A stretch of 64,000 nucleotides of DNA, taken from NCBI RefSeq assembly GCF_004346165.1, contig NZ_SLZZ01000001.1:1-64000 (forward strand). The letters run 5' to 3'. The position numbers and the translations under genes are program-made. This document shows, piece by piece, positions 62,743 through 64,000 of the stretch. The number at the start of each line of letters is the position of its first letter. Positions within the stretch are counted from its first letter, which is position 1. This DNA is from Muricomes intestini (lineage in GTDB: Bacteria > Bacillota > Clostridia > Lachnospirales > Lachnospiraceae). The notes below the pieces were generated by a model that did not search any database, was not told the DNA's origin, and worked only from the letters and a program-made list of their open reading frames with translations.

Positions 62743-63167
62743 AGTTTGAGTTTCATGATTATATAAAAGAGGTATTGGATCTTCAAGAGGTGGATATTGC
62801 AAGTTATTCACCTCTTGTTCTGGCATATATTGGTGATTGCATTTATGATTTGGTTATTAAGACTATGGTTATCAGCGGTGGAAATAAACCGGTACATAAT
62901 CTGCATGAGGAGACAAGCAGGTTTGTACAGGCATCTGCCCAGTCACTGATGATGCGGGCAATGCAGGACCAATTGACAGAAGAAGAACATGTGATTTACA
63001 GAAGGGGAAGAAACGCAAAATCTGTTTCTCCTGCCAGGAACCAGTCCATCACAGATTACAGAAGAGCCACAGGGTTTGAGGCACTTTTGGGATATCTGTA
63101 CCTGAAAAAAGACTATAAAAGACTTATTGATTTAGTAAAAATCGGTTTGGACAGTCTGGAGGAATAA
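62727..63167 (+). CDS. mrnC: Mini-ribonuclease III
   Basis: The protein has 146 residues. A single RNase III catalytic domain without dsRNA-binding domain matures 23S rRNA in Firmicutes. Landmarks are [20 protein letters not shown] (catalytic Asp), the [16 protein letters not shown] segment and [16 protein letters not shown]. It overlaps cysS and is followed by rlmB one base after its stop, the standard order in clostridia. Confidence 0.95.
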   Translation: MEKGVEFEFHDYIKEVLDLQEVDIASYSPLVLAYIGDCIYDLVIKTMVISGGNKPVHNLHEETSRFVQASAQSLMMRAMQDQLTEEEHVIYRRGRNAKSVSPARNQSITDYRRATGFEALLGYLYLKKDYKRLIDLVKIGLDSLEE

Positions 63168-63168
63168 T

Positions 63169-63939
63169 ATGAAGGAAAAAGAAAAAAAGGAAATGGAAAA
63201 TGAGAGCAATACATTAATAATTGAGGGCAGGAATGCAGTTTTAGAAGCTTTCCGTTCAGGTAGAACAATTGATAAACTTTTTGTTCTGGACGGTTGCCAG
63301 GATGGCCCTGTCCGGACGATTGTAAGAGAAGCAAAAAAGCAGGATACGATTTTAAACTTTGTAGGAAAAGAGAGACTCTCACAGCTTTCCGGGACCGGAA
63401 AGCATCAGGGGGTTATTGCGTGTGCGGCTGCTTACGGTTATTCGGACATAGAAGACATGTTTTGTCTGGCAGAAGAGAGAGGGGAACCACCTTTTTTAAT
63501 CTTGCTTGATAATATTGAGGATCCTCATAATCTGGGGGCAATAATACGTACTGCCAATCTAGCGGGAGCACACGGTGTCATTATACCCAAACGAAGGGCG
63601 GTGGGCCTTACTTCCACAGTTGTGAAAACCTCGGCCGGAGCTCTGAATTATACCCCGGTTGCAAAAGTGACAAATATAGCTAAGACAATAGAGGAACTTA
63701 AAGAAAGAGGACTTTGGTTTGTCTGCGCAGATATGGGTGGGGAAACAATGTACAGTTTAAATCTCACAGGCCCCATTGGCATGGTTATAGGGAATGAAGG
63801 AGAAGGAGTAGGGCGGCTGGTAAAAGAAAAGTGTGATTTTGTTGCAGGTATCCCCATGAAAGGAGAAATAGACTCCCTGAATGCGTCTGTTGCGGCCGGA
63901 GTTCTTGCATATGAAATTGTCCGTCAGAGAATGAAATAA
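63169..63939 (+). CDS. rlmB: 23S rRNA (guanosine-2'-O-)-methyltransferase RlmB
   Basis: The protein has 256 residues. A TrmH/SpoU family enzyme that methylates G2251 in the peptidyl-transferase loop. The N-terminal substrate-binding domain (IIEGRNAVLEAFRSGRTIDK) is followed by a knotted SAM-binding domain (LLDNIEDPHNLGAIIRTANL, GMVIGNEGEGVGRLVKEKCD, IPMKGEIDSLNASVAAGVLA). The start ATG 63169 is followed by a lysine/glutamate-rich leader; an ATG at 63193 is an alternative. It is the fourth gene of the cysE operon. Confidence 0.94.
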   Translation: MKEKEKKEMENESNTLIIEGRNAVLEAFRSGRTIDKLFVLDGCQDGPVRTIVREAKKQDTILNFVGKERLSQLSGTGKHQGVIACAAAYGYSDIEDMFCLAEERGEPPFLILLDNIEDPHNLGAIIRTANLAGAHGVIIPKRRAVGLTSTVVKTSAGALNYTPVAKVTNIAKTIEELKERGLWFVCADMGGETMYSLNLTGPIGMVIGNEGEGVGRLVKEKCDFVAGIPMKGEIDSLNASVAAGVLAYEIVRQRMK

Positions 63940-63986
63940 AACACGGGAAATAGAACGGGTGGTTGGAATGAGAAGGGGATGGGCTG

Positions 63987-64000
63987 ATGAATAAATATGA
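63987..64000 (+). CDS. Start of the next gene (partial, unidentified)
   Basis: ATG 63987 begins MNKY and runs off the window; an upstream GGGAATAGAACGGG-like purine tract is only a weak ribosome binding site. In related genomes a sigma factor or YacP-type gene follows rlmB, but too little is visible to identify it. Confidence 0.35.

Noticed and set aside
1-64000. CRISPR arrays, rRNA genes, prophage or conjugative modules
   Set aside because: No regularly spaced repeats, rRNA segments, integrases, phage structural genes or conjugation genes are visible in the window.

Overview
The window looks like the chromosome of a gut-type anaerobic Firmicute, most likely a Lachnospiraceae-like clostridium. 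Supporting points are the low-to-moderate GC content, strong AGGAGG-type ribosome binding sites, a T-box ahead of cysE-cysS, a CIRCE operator, LexA boxes of the Bacillus/Clostridium GAAC-N4-GTTC type, a fused large-form PurL, Mini-RNase III next to cysS and rlmB, and EtfBA with a FAD dehydrogenase. The species cannot be named from this stretch.

Region 1 (1-14.8 kb) is mostly housekeeping: the end of ptsI, an SOS-controlled radical SAM/DUF4130 pair, an NfeD/SPFH membrane pair, an AgrA/AgrC-like two-component system, an XPD-type helicase with an N-terminal nuclease domain, a CIRCE-controlled Hsp20, an AraC remnant, a LysR regulator, a DUF1461 membrane protein and purL.

Region 2 (14.8-27.2 kb) is one long co-directional run: a complete oligopeptide-type ABC importer, a cytoplasmic GH29 alpha-L-fucosidase, a DeoR regulator, CutC, an 833-residue-class transglutaminase-fold protein with a peptide:N-glycanase-like signature, and an M28 aminopeptidase. 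All enzymes lack signal peptides. My reading is an uptake and breakdown route for fucosylated (glyco)peptides, which is a hypothesis.

Region 3 (27.2-33.9 kb) holds a chemoreceptor with a sigma-D-like -10 element, a TetR-controlled MMPL exporter pair, and tRNA-Val and tRNA-Met.

Region 4 (34-57.2 kb) is a purine-ureide island. It encodes AllH (divergent), two tandem allantoinase-like hydrolase plus NCS1 transporter modules, an alpha/beta hydrolase, ureidoglycine aminohydrolase (AllE), ureidoglycolate dehydrogenase (AllD), a natural fusion of FdrA (AllF) and YlbE (AllG), carbamate kinase, a lactate-permease-family transporter, allantoate amidohydrolase (AllC), a PucR regulator, a second M20 amidohydrolase, a DadA-like FAD oxidoreductase and EtfBA. 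The first part makes a complete route from allantoin through oxalurate to oxamate, CO2, NH3 and ATP. The second part suggests an additional carbamoyl-compound oxidation branch whose substrate is unknown. The island ends in a scar of gene remnants.

Region 5 (57.9-64 kb) returns to core genes: a small membrane protein, ispF with a cysteine-rich tail, a GNAT enzyme, a T-box, cysE, cysS, mrnC, rlmB and the start of one more gene.

Three copies of an undescribed-looking MITE (two of about 184 bp, one 69-bp deletion form) with 7-8 bp target duplications lie at 49.4, 51.0 and 60.1 kb. Two of them sit directly behind -10 boxes, in the leaders of pucR and of the cysE T-box.
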